Positions 28,401-37,619 of a DNA stretch of 64,000 nucleotides are shown here, one piece after another (position 1 is the first letter of the stretch; each line of letters begins with the position of its first letter). The stretch covers positions 39,705 through 103,704 of the forward strand of contig NZ_VOMB01000001.1 in assembly GCF_019050325.1 (NCBI RefSeq), in the 5' to 3' direction. Source of the DNA: [Mycobacterium] fortunisiensis. GTDB taxonomy: Bacteria; Actinomycetota; Actinomycetes; Mycobacteriales; Mycobacteriaceae. Below the pieces are notes generated by a model. That model ran no database searches and was not told the DNA's origin. It saw only the letters and a program-made list of their open reading frames with translations. The position numbers and the translations under genes were made by a program.

Positions 28401-29210
28401 CTAACCCACCAGGTTGGCCCGCAGCGCGGTGAGGTCCTCAGCGGACACCCCGGCCGCTTCGAGGAATCCGCGCACTGAACCGTAGGCCTCATCGAGCTTG
28501 CGCCGCGCTGCGTCGAGGTACTCCTCGCGGACCCCGAGCACCTCGTCGGTTAGTCGGGCCTCGGCGTAGGTGACCATTTCCGGAGCGTCTTGGGCCCGGG
28601 CCCGCACCGAATCCATGATCCGATTCCGCAGCGCGGGGATCGCGTTGTTGCTGGCCAGGAAGTCGGCGATGATGCGGTCCCGTTCGACGCCGACCGTCTC
28701 GAGCACGGTGGCCACGGTGAAGCCGGTCCGGTCCTTGCCGGCGAAGCAGTGCGCGATCACCGGACGGTCTTGTGCCAGAAGCGAAATCACCTCGCGTACC
28801 GCCGTTTGCGCGCCCGGCAGCGTGGGGAACTCCTCGTACACCTCGGTCATGTACCGGCGGGCCGCGGTGCCCACGTCCTCGTCATCGGCGGATTCTGCCA
28901 TCACCCGCTGGAACGTGCTCTCGTGCGGTGCGTCCTGGGTGGAGTTGTCGTCGGGATGGAACGGCAGTAGGTGCACCGCGACGCCGTAGGGCACCTGCCC
29001 CGAACCCTGTCGTTGCACCTCCTGATGTGACCGCAGGTCGGCGACGTCAGTGATGCCGAGCCGGCGGAACACCGCCCGGCCGGCGTCGGAGAGCTGGCTG
29101 AGCTGACTGGAGCGGTAGAGCAGCCCCGGTCGGATCGCGGTCTCGCCCGCGACGTCCCGAAAGTTCCACGCCCCCGACAGTTCCCCGAGCTCGGTGTTGT
29201 TGGTGGTCAC
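28401..29210 (-). CDS. ptpB: protein tyrosine/lipid phosphatase PtpB
   Basis: A 269-residue phosphatase closely resembling M. tuberculosis PtpB (Rv0153c, 276 residues) along its length: GAWNFRDVAGETAIRPGLLYRS, LGITDVADLRS and the P-loop HCFAGKDRTGF with Cys155 as nucleophile and Arg161. PtpB dephosphorylates phosphotyrosine and phosphoinositides; in the pathogen it is exported and affects host signalling, though no signal peptide is visible. In a saprophyte the target is unknown. I start it at the GTG at 29210, in a GTGA overlap with the fadE2 stop; a GTG at 29243 would add 11 residues overlapping fadE2. Confidence 0.92.
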   Translation of the reverse strand: MTTNNTELGELSGAWNFRDVAGETAIRPGLLYRSSQLSQLSDAGRAVFRRLGITDVADLRSHQEVQRQGSGQVPYGVAVHLLPFHPDDNSTQDAPHESTFQRVMAESADDEDVGTAARRYMTEVYEEFPTLPGAQTAVREVISLLAQDRPVIAHCFAGKDRTGFTVATVLETVGVERDRIIADFLASNNAIPALRNRIMDSVRARAQDAPEMVTYAEARLTDEVLGVREEYLDAARRKLDEAYGSVRGFLEAAGVSAEDLTALRANLVG

Positions 29211-30460
29211 CGCGATGTCACCGCCGTGCCCGATTGGCGGCACGCCGCCGCCGCGAGCGGTGACTTTTCTCGGCCTAGTTCGGCGCGCGCGATCGTGCGC
29301 ATGTGCACCTCGTCGGGCCCGTCGAACAGCCGCATCGCCCGGTGCCAGGCATAGAGCCGGGCCAGCGGGAAGTCGTCGCTCACCCCGGCCGCGCCGTGCA
29401 CCTGGATGGCTCGGTCGATCACGTTGCAGGCGATCTGCGGGGCCACCGACTTGATCTGGGACACCAGCACGTGGGCGGCCTTGTTGCCGTCCTGGTCGAT
29501 CGTCCAGGCGGCCTTTTCACACAGCAGGCGGGCCTGGTCGATCTCGTTGCGGGACTTGGCGATCGACTCGCGCACCACTCCCTGCTCGGCCAGTGGCTTG
29601 CCGAAAGCCACCCGCTTCTGCACCCGGTCGACCATCAACGCCAGCGCACGTTCGGCCGCGCCGAGCGCGCGCATGCAGTGGTGGATCCGGCCCGGCCCGA
29701 GCCGGGCCTGGGCGATCGCGAAGCCGCTGCCCTCCTCGTGCAGCAGGTTCTCGGCCGGCACCCGCACGTTGTCGAACACGATCTCGCAGTGCCCGTGCTG
29801 GTCCTGCCAACCGAACACCGGCAGCGAGCGCTGGATGTCGACCCCCGGAGTGTCGACGGGAACCAGGATCATCGACTGCTGTTGGTGTGACGCGGCGTCG
29901 GGATTGGTACGGCCCATCACGATCAGGATCTTGCAGCGCGGATCGGCGGCGCCGGTGATCCACCACTTGCGGCCGTTGATCACGTAATCGGCCCCATCAC
30001 GCAGCATCGTGGTCTCGATGTTGCGGGCGTCGGAGGACGCCACGGCCGGCTCGGTCATTGCGAACGCCGACCGGATCTCCCCGGCCAACAGCGGCTCCAG
30101 CCACTGCTTGCGCTGCCTCTCGTCGGCGAACAGGTGCAGCGTCTCCATGTTCCCGGTGTCGGGGGCCGCACAGTTGAGTGCCTCCGGAGCGATCTCCATG
30201 CTCCAGCCGGAGATCTCCGCCAGCGGGGCATACTCCAGATTGGTCAGGCCGGACTCCGAGGGCAGGAACAGGTTCCACAAACCCAGCTCGCGGGCCTTGA
30301 CCTTGAGCTCCTCCACCACCGGCGGCACGGTGTGGTCCCGGGGACCCTTGTCCTCGCGATAGGCGTGGTAGGAGGCTTCCGCCGGGAACACATATTCGGT
30401 CATGAAGTCGGTGAGCCGGGAGTGGTAATCAGCCGCCTTGGCCGACATCGCGAAGTCCAT
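29207..30460 (-). CDS. fadE2: acyl-CoA dehydrogenase FadE2
   Basis: A 417-residue FAD-dependent acyl-CoA dehydrogenase matching M. tuberculosis FadE2 in sequence and in its position ahead of ptpB. Landmarks are FAMTEPAVASSDARN (flavin-binding signature region), WWITGAADPRCKILIVMG and the C-terminal domain with IQVHGAAGVSDDFPLA. It oxidises an acyl-CoA to the 2-enoyl-CoA. The ATG at 30460 gives MDFAMSAKAADYH, as in FadE2; another ATG at 30448 is possible. It is the upstream gene of a two-gene operon coupled to ptpB by GTGA. Confidence 0.9.
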   Translation of the reverse strand: MDFAMSAKAADYHSRLTDFMTEYVFPAEASYHAYREDKGPRDHTVPPVVEELKVKARELGLWNLFLPSESGLTNLEYAPLAEISGWSMEIAPEALNCAAPDTGNMETLHLFADERQRKQWLEPLLAGEIRSAFAMTEPAVASSDARNIETTMLRDGADYVINGRKWWITGAADPRCKILIVMGRTNPDAASHQQQSMILVPVDTPGVDIQRSLPVFGWQDQHGHCEIVFDNVRVPAENLLHEEGSGFAIAQARLGPGRIHHCMRALGAAERALALMVDRVQKRVAFGKPLAEQGVVRESIAKSRNEIDQARLLCEKAAWTIDQDGNKAAHVLVSQIKSVAPQIACNVIDRAIQVHGAAGVSDDFPLARLYAWHRAMRLFDGPDEVHMRTIARAELGREKSPLAAAACRQSGTAVTSR

Positions 30461-30503
30461 GCCAGCCACGATAGCCACATGGTTAGACAGGTAGAAAGGT
30501 GGC

Positions 30504-30977
30504 ATGACCGGAAGCTCGCCCGACAGTCGCCCGCCTTTCCCGCCCTTCACTCTGGACACAGCCCTGCAGAAGGTTCAGGCCGCCGAGGATGCGTGGAACA
30601 CCCGCGATCCACAGCGCGTCAGCCTCGCCTACACGGTGGACTCCGTGTGGCGCAATCGCGACCTGCACATCGTCGGACGGGACCAGATCGTGGAGTTCCT
30701 GACCGCCAAGTGGGAGCGCGAGCTCGATTACGTTCTGCGCAAGAGCCTGTGGGGTTTTCGCGAAAACCGGATGGCGGTGCGGTTCCAGTACGAGTGGCAC
30801 GACGCGAACGGGCAGTGGTATCGCAGCTACGGCAATGAGCTGTGGCAGTTCACCGAGGACGGGTTGATGGCGCGGCGTGAGGCGAGCATCAATGACGTCG
30901 CGATCGACGAATCGCAGCGACGCTACTTCGGTCCGCGCCCCGAATCGGAGTACGGCCGCGACATCGAGCTGTGGTAG
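30504..30977 (+). CDS. DUF1348 / NTF2-like protein
   Basis: A 157-residue protein of the DUF1348 group, an NTF2-like alpha+beta cone fold used for small-molecule binding or catalysis. Typical stretches are [45 protein letters not shown] and the ending with [13 protein letters not shown]. Function unknown. A good ribosome-binding site (AAAGGTGG) precedes the ATG. The last 55 bp are also the 3' end of the convergent MFS gene. Confidence 0.85.
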   Translation: MTGSSPDSRPPFPPFTLDTALQKVQAAEDAWNTRDPQRVSLAYTVDSVWRNRDLHIVGRDQIVEFLTAKWERELDYVLRKSLWGFRENRMAVRFQYEWHDANGQWYRSYGNELWQFTEDGLMARREASINDVAIDESQRRYFGPRPESEYGRDIELW

Positions 30978-32191
30978 ATGCGCGGCTCGCCGCGGTGGTA
31001 GTTGCGCGGCAGCGTCACCGCCAATATCCCGGCCAGCGCCGCCAGGGCCATCACGGCACCGGCCACGGCCGGCCATCCGGCCGCGTCGAAGGCCACCCCG
31101 CCGGCCCAGCCGATGACGCTGGACCCCGCGTAGTAGAAGAGGTTGTACAGCGACGACGCCTGGGCCTTGCCATCGCCGGCCGCCACGCCGACCCAGCCGG
31201 AGGCGATCGCGTGCGCGCCGAAGAACCCGGCGGTGGCGATCAGTAGGCCGACCAGCACGATGACGATATTGCCCGCCAAGGTGATCGCGACACCGGCGAT
31301 CATGGTGAGAATCGACCCGAGCAGCACGGGCTTGCGGCCGAACCGGCCGGCCTCCGCGCCGGCCCGGGCCGAGGCCCAGGTGCCGGCCAGATAGGCCAGG
31401 AACACCAGGCTGACCACGGTTTGCGGCAGCTCGAACGGTGCGCCCAGCAGCCGGAAGCCGAGAAAGTTGTACATCGCCACGAACCCGCCCATCAGCAGGA
31501 AGCCCTGGCTGTAGAGCACCAGCTGGCGCGGTGAGCGCAGGTTCTCGGCCAAGCGGCGGGCCAGGTACGGGGCGCCGGTCGGGGTGAATCCCTGTGCCGG
31601 CGGGGCGAGTTTGACGAACGCGAACGCCGACAGGGCGCACAGCACCGCGACCACCAGCACGCCGACTCGCCATCCGGCGAACTCGGCGATCGGCCCGGTG
31701 ACCAGCCGTCCGGTCAGCCCGCCGATCGTGGTGCCCGCGACATAGGTACCGGCCGCCCGGGCCGCGTGCCCGGCGTCGACTTCTTCGGTGAGGTAGGCGA
31801 TGGCCACCGCGGGCACCCCGCCCAGCATGAGCCCTTCGACGAGCCGGCCCGACAGCAGCAGCGTGGCGTTGGGCGCCAGCGGCACGATCAGGCCGAGAAG
31901 CGTTGCGGCGGTGATGGATATCGTCATCGCCTGAACCCGGCCGATCCGGTCGGCGAGCGCCGACCAGGGGATCACGCCCAAGGCCAGACCAACCGTGGCC
32001 GTCGAGATCGTCAGGGCGGCATGGGCGGCACCGGTCCCGAGGTCGCCGGCGATCAGCGGTAGGACGGCCTGGGGAGAGTACAGCTGGGCGAAGGTGGCCA
32101 CCCCCGCGCAGAACAACGCCGCCAGCAGGCGCCGGTATTCAGTCGAGCCACGAGCGTGCCCCTGCCAGTCGACGGAGGTGGAAGTGGACAC
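30923..32191 (-). CDS. MFS transporter
   Basis: A 422-residue major facilitator with about 12 transmembrane segments. It carries the MFS loop 2-3 motif ([12 protein letters not shown]) and a related one in the second half ([15 protein letters not shown]). It resembles YnfM/Bcr-type drug or metabolite exporters, but substrate prediction is not possible. The GTG start at 32191 lies 46 bp after the LysR stop on the same strand, so the regulator probably shares its transcript and controls it. The 3' end overlaps the convergent DUF1348 gene by 55 bp. Confidence 0.88.
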   Translation of the reverse strand: MSTSTSVDWQGHARGSTEYRRLLAALFCAGVATFAQLYSPQAVLPLIAGDLGTGAAHAALTISTATVGLALGVIPWSALADRIGRVQAMTISITAATLLGLIVPLAPNATLLLSGRLVEGLMLGGVPAVAIAYLTEEVDAGHAARAAGTYVAGTTIGGLTGRLVTGPIAEFAGWRVGVLVVAVLCALSAFAFVKLAPPAQGFTPTGAPYLARRLAENLRSPRQLVLYSQGFLLMGGFVAMYNFLGFRLLGAPFELPQTVVSLVFLAYLAGTWASARAGAEAGRFGRKPVLLGSILTMIAGVAITLAGNIVIVLVGLLIATAGFFGAHAIASGWVGVAAGDGKAQASSLYNLFYYAGSSVIGWAGGVAFDAAGWPAVAGAVMALAALAGILAVTLPRNYHRGEPRIYHSSMSRPYSDSGRGPK

Positions 32192-32237
32192 CCGCTCGAC
32201 GGTAGGACCTCAGCAAAAATGTGTCCAATGCATGATC

Positions 32238-33119
32238 TCACTCAAATTCATGAATGTTATGCATGATGAAGCCGACCAGGCGCGCGGCAGCCGGCGGCAT
32301 CTCGCGGTGTGGGTTCCAGGTCAGACCGATCTGGCGTTTGGCGGAGCCCTCCGTCAGCGGCACGTATGCCGGCCCCGGTTCGGCGCGTTCGGTTCGCGGT
32401 ACCGGCACGACGGCAACCCCGAATCCGGCGGCCACGAGCCCCTCCATGGTCGGGATCTCCATGGCCTCGAACACCACCGGCGGGGCGATCCCGGCCTCTG
32501 CGCACAGTTCGTCGGTGAGCTGCCGCAATCCGAAGTCCGGGGCGAGCGCGACGAATGGCTCCGCGCCGGCGTCGGCCAGCCGGATCCTGGCCCGGTGGGC
32601 GAACCGGTGCTCGCGCGGCACCGCCAGGCACAGCCGCTCCACGTACAGGCCGCGCCAGCGGAACCCCGGCGGACGCGGTGAGGTGATCGCCAGGTCGGAG
32701 GCCCCGTCCGTCAGGCGTTCGACGATCTCGTGGGCCGCGCCCTGGAACAGCTCGAAACGCACCCGGGGTGCCTCGGAGCGGAACCGGCGCAACAGGTCGG
32801 GTACGTACCAGCCGGCCTGCGAATGCAGGAAGGCCAGCCGCACCGTCCCGGTGTCGGGATCCCGCAGCTCCGCAATTTTCTCAGTGGCGGTATGGATTTC
32901 ACTGATGCTGCGCCGGGCATGCTCGAGCAGGACGCGCCCGTAGGCGTTGAGGCGCAGCCGGCGGTTGACCCGATCGAACAGCGCCACCCCCACGTCGTTC
33001 TCGAGCCGCGCCAACGCCCGCGACAGGGTGGGCTGGCTGATCCCGAGCTCGGCCGCGGCGTCGGTGACGTGTTCCGTCTCGGCGAGCACCACGAACCACC
33101 GCAGCTCGTCGGTATGCAT
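32238..33119 (-). CDS. LysR family transcriptional regulator
   Basis: A 293-residue LysR regulator. The winged helix-turn-helix is at residues ~1-60 (HVTDAAAELGISQPTLSRAL and the wing FDRVNRRLRL). A periplasmic-binding-like effector domain follows (TVRLAFLHSQAGWYVPDLL). The ATG at 33119 is the conserved start. Downstream on the same strand is an MFS transporter, the likely target. It is divergent from a response regulator across only 55 bp, so its binding site would also lie in that gene's promoter. Confidence 0.9.
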   Translation of the reverse strand: MHTDELRWFVVLAETEHVTDAAAELGISQPTLSRALARLENDVGVALFDRVNRRLRLNAYGRVLLEHARRSISEIHTATEKIAELRDPDTGTVRLAFLHSQAGWYVPDLLRRFRSEAPRVRFELFQGAAHEIVERLTDGASDLAITSPRPPGFRWRGLYVERLCLAVPREHRFAHRARIRLADAGAEPFVALAPDFGLRQLTDELCAEAGIAPPVVFEAMEIPTMEGLVAAGFGVAVVPVPRTERAEPGPAYVPLTEGSAKRQIGLTWNPHREMPPAAARLVGFIMHNIHEFE

Positions 33120-33174
33120 ACCGGTGACTCTAAACGCGCTGATCACCGACCCGGCCTGTGCCATGCTGTGCCGC

Positions 33175-33813
33175 ATGGCCGGCAAGGTGCGGGTGGTGGT
33201 GGGCGACGATCACCCGATGTTCCGCGAGGGCGTGGTCCGTGCCCTGACGTCCAGCGGTGAGATCGAGGTGGTGGCCGAGGCCGACAACGGTGCCGACGCA
33301 CTGGAATTGATCCGGACCCATCAGCCGCAGGTGGCGGTGCTGGACTATCGGATGCCGCAGCTCGACGGGGCTCAGGTGGCCGCCGCGGTCGGCCGCGACG
33401 AGTTGCCCACCCGGGTGCTGTTGGTCTCGGCCCATGACGAATCGGCGATCGTCTACTCCGCGCTGCAGCAGGGGGCGGCCGGCTTCCTGTCGAAGGAGTC
33501 GACCCGCAGCGAGCTGGTGAATGCCGTGCTGACCTGTGCCAAGGGCCGTGACGTGCTCGACCCGAACCTCGCCGCCGGTCTGGCCGGCGAGATCCGTCGC
33601 CGCAACGAACCCGACGTGCCGGCGTTGAGCCCGCGCGAGCGTGAGGTGCTGGACCTGATCGCCAAGGGTCGTTCCATTCCCGCGATGGCCAAGGAGCTCT
33701 ACCTGGCCCCGTCCACGGTGAAGACCCACGTGCAACGGCTCTACGAGAAACTGGGCGTGAGCGATCGCGGCGCGGTGGTCGCGGAGGCGATGCGCCGCCG
33801 GTTGTTGGACTGA
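33175..33813 (+). CDS. NarL/LuxR-type response regulator
   Basis: A 212-residue two-component response regulator. The receiver domain has the acidic pocket GDDHPM, the phosphoacceptor Asp57 (VAVLDYRMPQ) and Lys107 (FLSKES). The C-terminal LuxR-type DNA-binding domain runs from LSPREREVLDLIAKG to VKTHVQRLYEKLGVSDR. The ATG at 33175 is taken as start; an ATG at 33163 would add four residues. It is followed after 9 bp by its probable cognate kinase. The signal and target genes are unknown. Confidence 0.93.
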   Translation: MAGKVRVVVGDDHPMFREGVVRALTSSGEIEVVAEADNGADALELIRTHQPQVAVLDYRMPQLDGAQVAAAVGRDELPTRVLLVSAHDESAIVYSALQQGAAGFLSKESTRSELVNAVLTCAKGRDVLDPNLAAGLAGEIRRRNEPDVPALSPREREVLDLIAKGRSIPAMAKELYLAPSTVKTHVQRLYEKLGVSDRGAVVAEAMRRRLLD

Positions 33814-33822
33814 CGGGCTGAC

Positions 33823-34989
33823 ATGGGAAGCGGACGCGTCGTCGAATTCTTCACCGCCCAGCCGGTTCGGGTCTCGGCACTGCTTCGGCTGCCGCTGATC
33901 GGGCTAATCGTGGTGCTGGTCTCGGTGTGGGAGGTCGAGCACTGGTTGCCGGTGCTGTACGCGGTCATCCTCGGTGCGTACGCGGCCGTGGCGGTGTTGT
34001 GGCTCGTGGTGGTGTTTCGCGGTCCGATGCCGCCGTGGGCCGAGTGGGCCTCGACCGGTGTCGACGTCGGGGTGTTGGTGGCGCTGTGTGCGGTGTCGGG
34101 CGGGGCCACCGCGGCGCTGCTGCCGGTGTTCTTCCTGCTGCCGATATCCGTTGCGTTCCAGGACCGTCCGTGGCTGACGGCGTTGCTCGGGGCCAGTACC
34201 GCCCTGGGCTACCTGGCGGTGTGGATCCTGTACTCCAAGCGTGACGACAACGTCGGCCTGCCCAACATCGTGTACATGCACGTGGGTTTCCTGGCCTGGC
34301 TGGCGGTGGCATCGGCGGCGTTGTCGTTCGTGTTGGCGCGGCGCTCGGCGCGGGTGCGGGCCCTGATGGAGGTGCGGCGGCAACTGGTTTCGGAATCCAC
34401 CCGCGCCGACGACCGGCGCAATGCCGAACTGGCCGAACACCTTCACGACGGGCCGCTGCAGACCCTGCTGGCCGCGCGGCTGGACCTCGACGAAATTCGG
34501 GAACGCATCCCGGATCCCGACTTGGACCGCGTGCACGCGGCCCTGCAGGAGACCGCGGCCGGCCTGCGTTCGACGGTGACCGCGCTGCATCCGCAGGTGC
34601 TGGCCCAACTGGGGCTCGCCCCGGCAGTGCGGGAACTGCTGCGCCAGTATGAGAATCGCCCGGGGTTGACGGTGCGGGCGGATCTCGACGATGTCGGTCG
34701 CCCCGACGGGCAGGCCCTGCTGTACCGGGCGGCGCGCGAATTGCTGGCCAACATCAACAAACATGCTGGGGCAAGCACGATCTCGGTCGGGCTGCATCCC
34801 CGCGGCGACCGTACGGTGCTCACCGTGGCCGACGACGGCGCCGGGTTCGATCCGTCGAAGGTGGCCGAATCCGTCGCCGAGGGGCACATCGGACTGGCCT
34901 CGCTGCAGGTTCGCATCGAGGCCATGGGGGGTTCGATGTCGATCAGCTCGGCGGTCGGCTACGGGACGCAGGTGACGGTGACGCTGTAG
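33823..34989 (+). CDS. DesK/NarX-type sensor histidine kinase
   Basis: A 388-residue kinase with about six transmembrane segments in residues 20-180 and no large extracytoplasmic sensor, so it probably senses within the membrane, as DesK does. The HisKA_3 dimerisation motif is HLHDGPLQTLL with phosphorylatable His208. The ATPase domain shows ELLANINKHAGA (N-box) and ADDGAGFD (D/G box). It is encoded 9 bp after the response regulator and ends 6 bp before the convergent LCP gene. Confidence 0.93.
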   Translation: MGSGRVVEFFTAQPVRVSALLRLPLIGLIVVLVSVWEVEHWLPVLYAVILGAYAAVAVLWLVVVFRGPMPPWAEWASTGVDVGVLVALCAVSGGATAALLPVFFLLPISVAFQDRPWLTALLGASTALGYLAVWILYSKRDDNVGLPNIVYMHVGFLAWLAVASAALSFVLARRSARVRALMEVRRQLVSESTRADDRRNAELAEHLHDGPLQTLLAARLDLDEIRERIPDPDLDRVHAALQETAAGLRSTVTALHPQVLAQLGLAPAVRELLRQYENRPGLTVRADLDDVGRPDGQALLYRAARELLANINKHAGASTISVGLHPRGDRTVLTVADDGAGFDPSKVAESVAEGHIGLASLQVRIEAMGGSMSISSAVGYGTQVTVTL

Positions 34990-34995
34990 CTGCCG

Positions 34996-36612
34996 CTATT
35001 TGACGCAGGGAATGCCGGAGACCTTCATCTGGCTCAGGTCGGTGGGCGCCGGGGTGTAGGTTCCGGTCGCGGTCGCGGCGACCGTGGTCACCGGGGTGCT
35101 GGCGGTGGTCTCCTCCGTGGTCTCGCTGCTGGAGTTCCAGTCCGACGAGGTGGCATCGGTCGACGTCGTGTCGGTGGATCCGGTCAGATAGTCGTGGCCG
35201 GGAAAATCGGTTCCCACCGTCAACTGCACCGTCCCGTCCAGCACCTCGGTGGAGGGACTGGCAACCACACCCAGCTCGTCGGCCAGCGACTGGGCGGCGG
35301 CCTCGGCGCCGGTTCCGTAGTCGATCGTGGTGGCGGCGGCCAGCGAGTCGCCGTCGCCGATCTGGCCCTCGGTGAATCCGTGTGCACCGAAGGTGGATTC
35401 GAGCGCCGCCGCCAGCCCGCTGTAGGTGGAGGCGTTGACGACGTCGAGCACCGCGCCCTGACCGTCGAGCGCCTCGGCCTTGCTGGTCGAGGTCGTCGAC
35501 GACGACGGGCTGTCGTCCTTGGAGACCAGGTCGTGCACGATCTTGCGGATCGTCGGGACGTCGATGATGTTGATGTCCTCGCCGTAGGCGTTCTGGCTGA
35601 ACTCCTTGATCGGCAGGGTGTAGAGGGTCGGCGGCGCCCCGGTCAGGTCGGAGGCCCGGCTGGCGAAGCTGGCCAGGTCGAAGCCGGAGTCCAGGGCCAC
35701 GTTCTGCTTGGTGACATTGAGCAGCTCGCGCAGCTTGGTCGGGCTGGACAGGGCGCCGCTCTCACCGAGGGCGGATACCAGGGCAGCGATGAAAGCCTGT
35801 TGGCGGCGGGTGCGGTCGAGATCGGTGAAGTTCTCGTCGTTGACGTCGCGGCGCTGTCGGACGAAGGCCATTGCCTGTGCGGCGTCGATCTGTTGCACAC
35901 CTTCGCGAAAGTCCGCCCCGGAGTATGGATCTGAGGTGTCGGCGTTGAGACACACGGTAATTGGTGCAACCGCCTTGGCGATCTGGAAGAAGGCGCCGAG
36001 GGTCACTTCGACGAAATGATCGATGGGGATGCCGAGCAGGTTGCGGACAGTGGCGATCTGGGCCCGGCGCCCGGCTTCACGGGCCTGCTGCTCATGCTCT
36101 GACTGGTCGTCGGAATCGGACTCCAGCGTTTCCATTTCGCGTTGATAGGCCCAGCCGTAGGCCTGCTTGATCTTGCCCTTGCACGGGTCGACATCGCAGC
36201 CCGCGATCTGGACGTAGTCGTCGCGGGGAATGGAGAACGCGGTGGCGGGCCCGCCGTCACCGGGGAGGTGCACCACGATCAGCACGTTGGCGTTGTAGCC
36301 GCCGACGGTCTCGTCGCCGGCGTGCAGCGCCTCGTAGATGTCCTCGGGCAGCGGGTTGCCGTGCTGATCCAGCCGGCTGTCGAGCCCCATGATCAGAATG
36401 TTTTCGGTGTCCCCGGTGGACACCGGGCCGCCGTCGAGGGCATTTGAGGTGGTGATGCCGTCGAGCACGCCGTGGTAGGTCACCCATCCCATCCCGGTTC
36501 CGGCCAGCACCGACAGTGCCACCACGCCCACAGCGGCGCGGCGGGCGGCCTGTACGCCCCGGCGCGGCAGGCGATGCCGAGGGGGGTAGGCGGCGTGGAC
36601 GGGTGCGTTCAT
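34996..36612 (-). CDS. LytR-CpsA-Psr (LCP) family cell-wall ligase
   Basis: A 538-residue LCP protein. A single transmembrane helix near residues 25-45 anchors it, with the rest outside. The LCP catalytic domain (about 75-270) includes NILIMGLDSRLD, AFSIPRDDYVQI and AQAMAFVRQRRDVNDENFTD. A LytR_C domain follows around 375-465, and the Ser/Thr-rich tail ends near a final Cys. Mycobacterial LCP enzymes attach arabinogalactan to peptidoglycan by a phosphodiester bond. I start at the ATG at 36612, which gives a short basic cytoplasmic tail. Which Lcp paralogue this is cannot be settled without alignment. Confidence 0.9.
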   Translation of the reverse strand: MNAPVHAAYPPRHRLPRRGVQAARRAAVGVVALSVLAGTGMGWVTYHGVLDGITTSNALDGGPVSTGDTENILIMGLDSRLDQHGNPLPEDIYEALHAGDETVGGYNANVLIVVHLPGDGGPATAFSIPRDDYVQIAGCDVDPCKGKIKQAYGWAYQREMETLESDSDDQSEHEQQAREAGRRAQIATVRNLLGIPIDHFVEVTLGAFFQIAKAVAPITVCLNADTSDPYSGADFREGVQQIDAAQAMAFVRQRRDVNDENFTDLDRTRRQQAFIAALVSALGESGALSSPTKLRELLNVTKQNVALDSGFDLASFASRASDLTGAPPTLYTLPIKEFSQNAYGEDINIIDVPTIRKIVHDLVSKDDSPSSSTTSTSKAEALDGQGAVLDVVNASTYSGLAAALESTFGAHGFTEGQIGDGDSLAAATTIDYGTGAEAAAQSLADELGVVASPSTEVLDGTVQLTVGTDFPGHDYLTGSTDTTSTDATSSDWNSSSETTEETTASTPVTTVAATATGTYTPAPTDLSQMKVSGIPCVK

Positions 36613-36704
36613 GGCACCTGCCATTATGCGGCTGTTCGCTGAGACCGCGACCACCGGGGAAACTCGCTGGTGGGGCCGGCTCCTTCGGTACTACTGTGCG
36701 CAGC

Positions 36705-37619
36705 GTGAAGCTGCGTATCGCCCTGAGCGTGCTGGTGCTGGCCGTGTTGGCACTGTTGGTGAACGAACTGCTGGTGAGCCGGCAGCAGCGGGCGGCCGCC
36801 CCGTTTGCGGATGGGCACGTGCTGGAATTGGACGGCCCCGACCTCAACGTGCGGGAATACGGGCCGGCCGGTGAGCGCGCGGTGATTTTGCTGCACGGGT
36901 ACTCGGCCTCTGTGCAGTGGTGGGATCGGGTGGCCCCACAACTGGCCCGGGATCAACGGGTGATCGCGATCGATCTGGTCGGTCACGGTGGTTCGGAAGC
37001 CACGACGGCGGCCTCGGACTACACCGCTGACGGCCAGGCCTCCGCGGTGCACAACGCCCTGGTGGCGCTGGGTGTGCGCGACGCCGTACTGGTGGGGCAT
37101 TCGATGGGCGGCAAGGTTGCGGCGACGCTGGCCCAGCGCTACCCGGATCTGGTGGAGCGCGTCGTGGTGTCCGACACCCCGGGGTCGGAGGAGTTGGTCG
37201 CCATGCCGGCCCTGGGAAACATGGTGTGCTGGCCGGTGATCGGGCCGGCCCTGGACCGGTTCCGCAGTGTCGACGCGATCACGGAGAGCACGCTGCAGAG
37301 CGGGTTTGCCGATGACTACCCGGTGCCCGAGTTCGCTCACCGGTCGCTGGAACAGCTCACCTACTCCGGGGTGTGCGATTCCAAAGCTCCGGCCGTGCCG
37401 GTCACGAAAACCCTTGCCGCCCTGCACAAGCCAGTTCTGGTGCTGTGGGGCGAGCAGGATGTGCTGACCCCGACGGCTCCGAATGTCGAGCGTTACACCG
37501 CGGCGGGTCTGGCCCCGGTGGTGCTCAAGGGCTCCGGACATTCTCCGATGGTCGAGCGGCCCGAGCAGTTCGTGGCCGCGGTGACGGACTTCGTCAGGAA
37601 CCCAGCGCCCGCGAGATGA
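36705..37619 (+). CDS. alpha/beta hydrolase with N-terminal membrane anchor
   Basis: A 304-residue alpha/beta hydrolase. An N-terminal hydrophobic segment (LSVLVLAVLALLVNELLV) without a clear cleavage site suggests a membrane anchor with the enzyme outside. The fold shows VILLHGYSASVQWWD (oxyanion region), the nucleophile elbow GHSMGG, the acid in WGEQDVLTP and the His in GSGHSPMVE. The substrate may be an ester or lipid. The GTG at 36705 gives the intact hydrophobic N-terminus. It is divergent from the LCP gene and overlaps the 3' end of the convergent acyl-CoA dehydrogenase by 26 bp. Confidence 0.87.
   Translation: MKLRIALSVLVLAVLALLVNELLVSRQQRAAAPFADGHVLELDGPDLNVREYGPAGERAVILLHGYSASVQWWDRVAPQLARDQRVIAIDLVGHGGSEATTAASDYTADGQASAVHNALVALGVRDAVLVGHSMGGKVAATLAQRYPDLVERVVVSDTPGSEELVAMPALGNMVCWPVIGPALDRFRSVDAITESTLQSGFADDYPVPEFAHRSLEQLTYSGVCDSKAPAVPVTKTLAALHKPVLVLWGEQDVLTPTAPNVERYTAAGLAPVVLKGSGHSPMVERPEQFVAAVTDFVRNPAPAR

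Noticed and set aside
32228..32267. Direct repeat ATGCATGAT before the MFS gene as a LysR site
   Set aside because: One copy lies in the coding end of LysR and encodes part of its C-terminus; there is no T-N11-A arrangement, so it is more likely chance.
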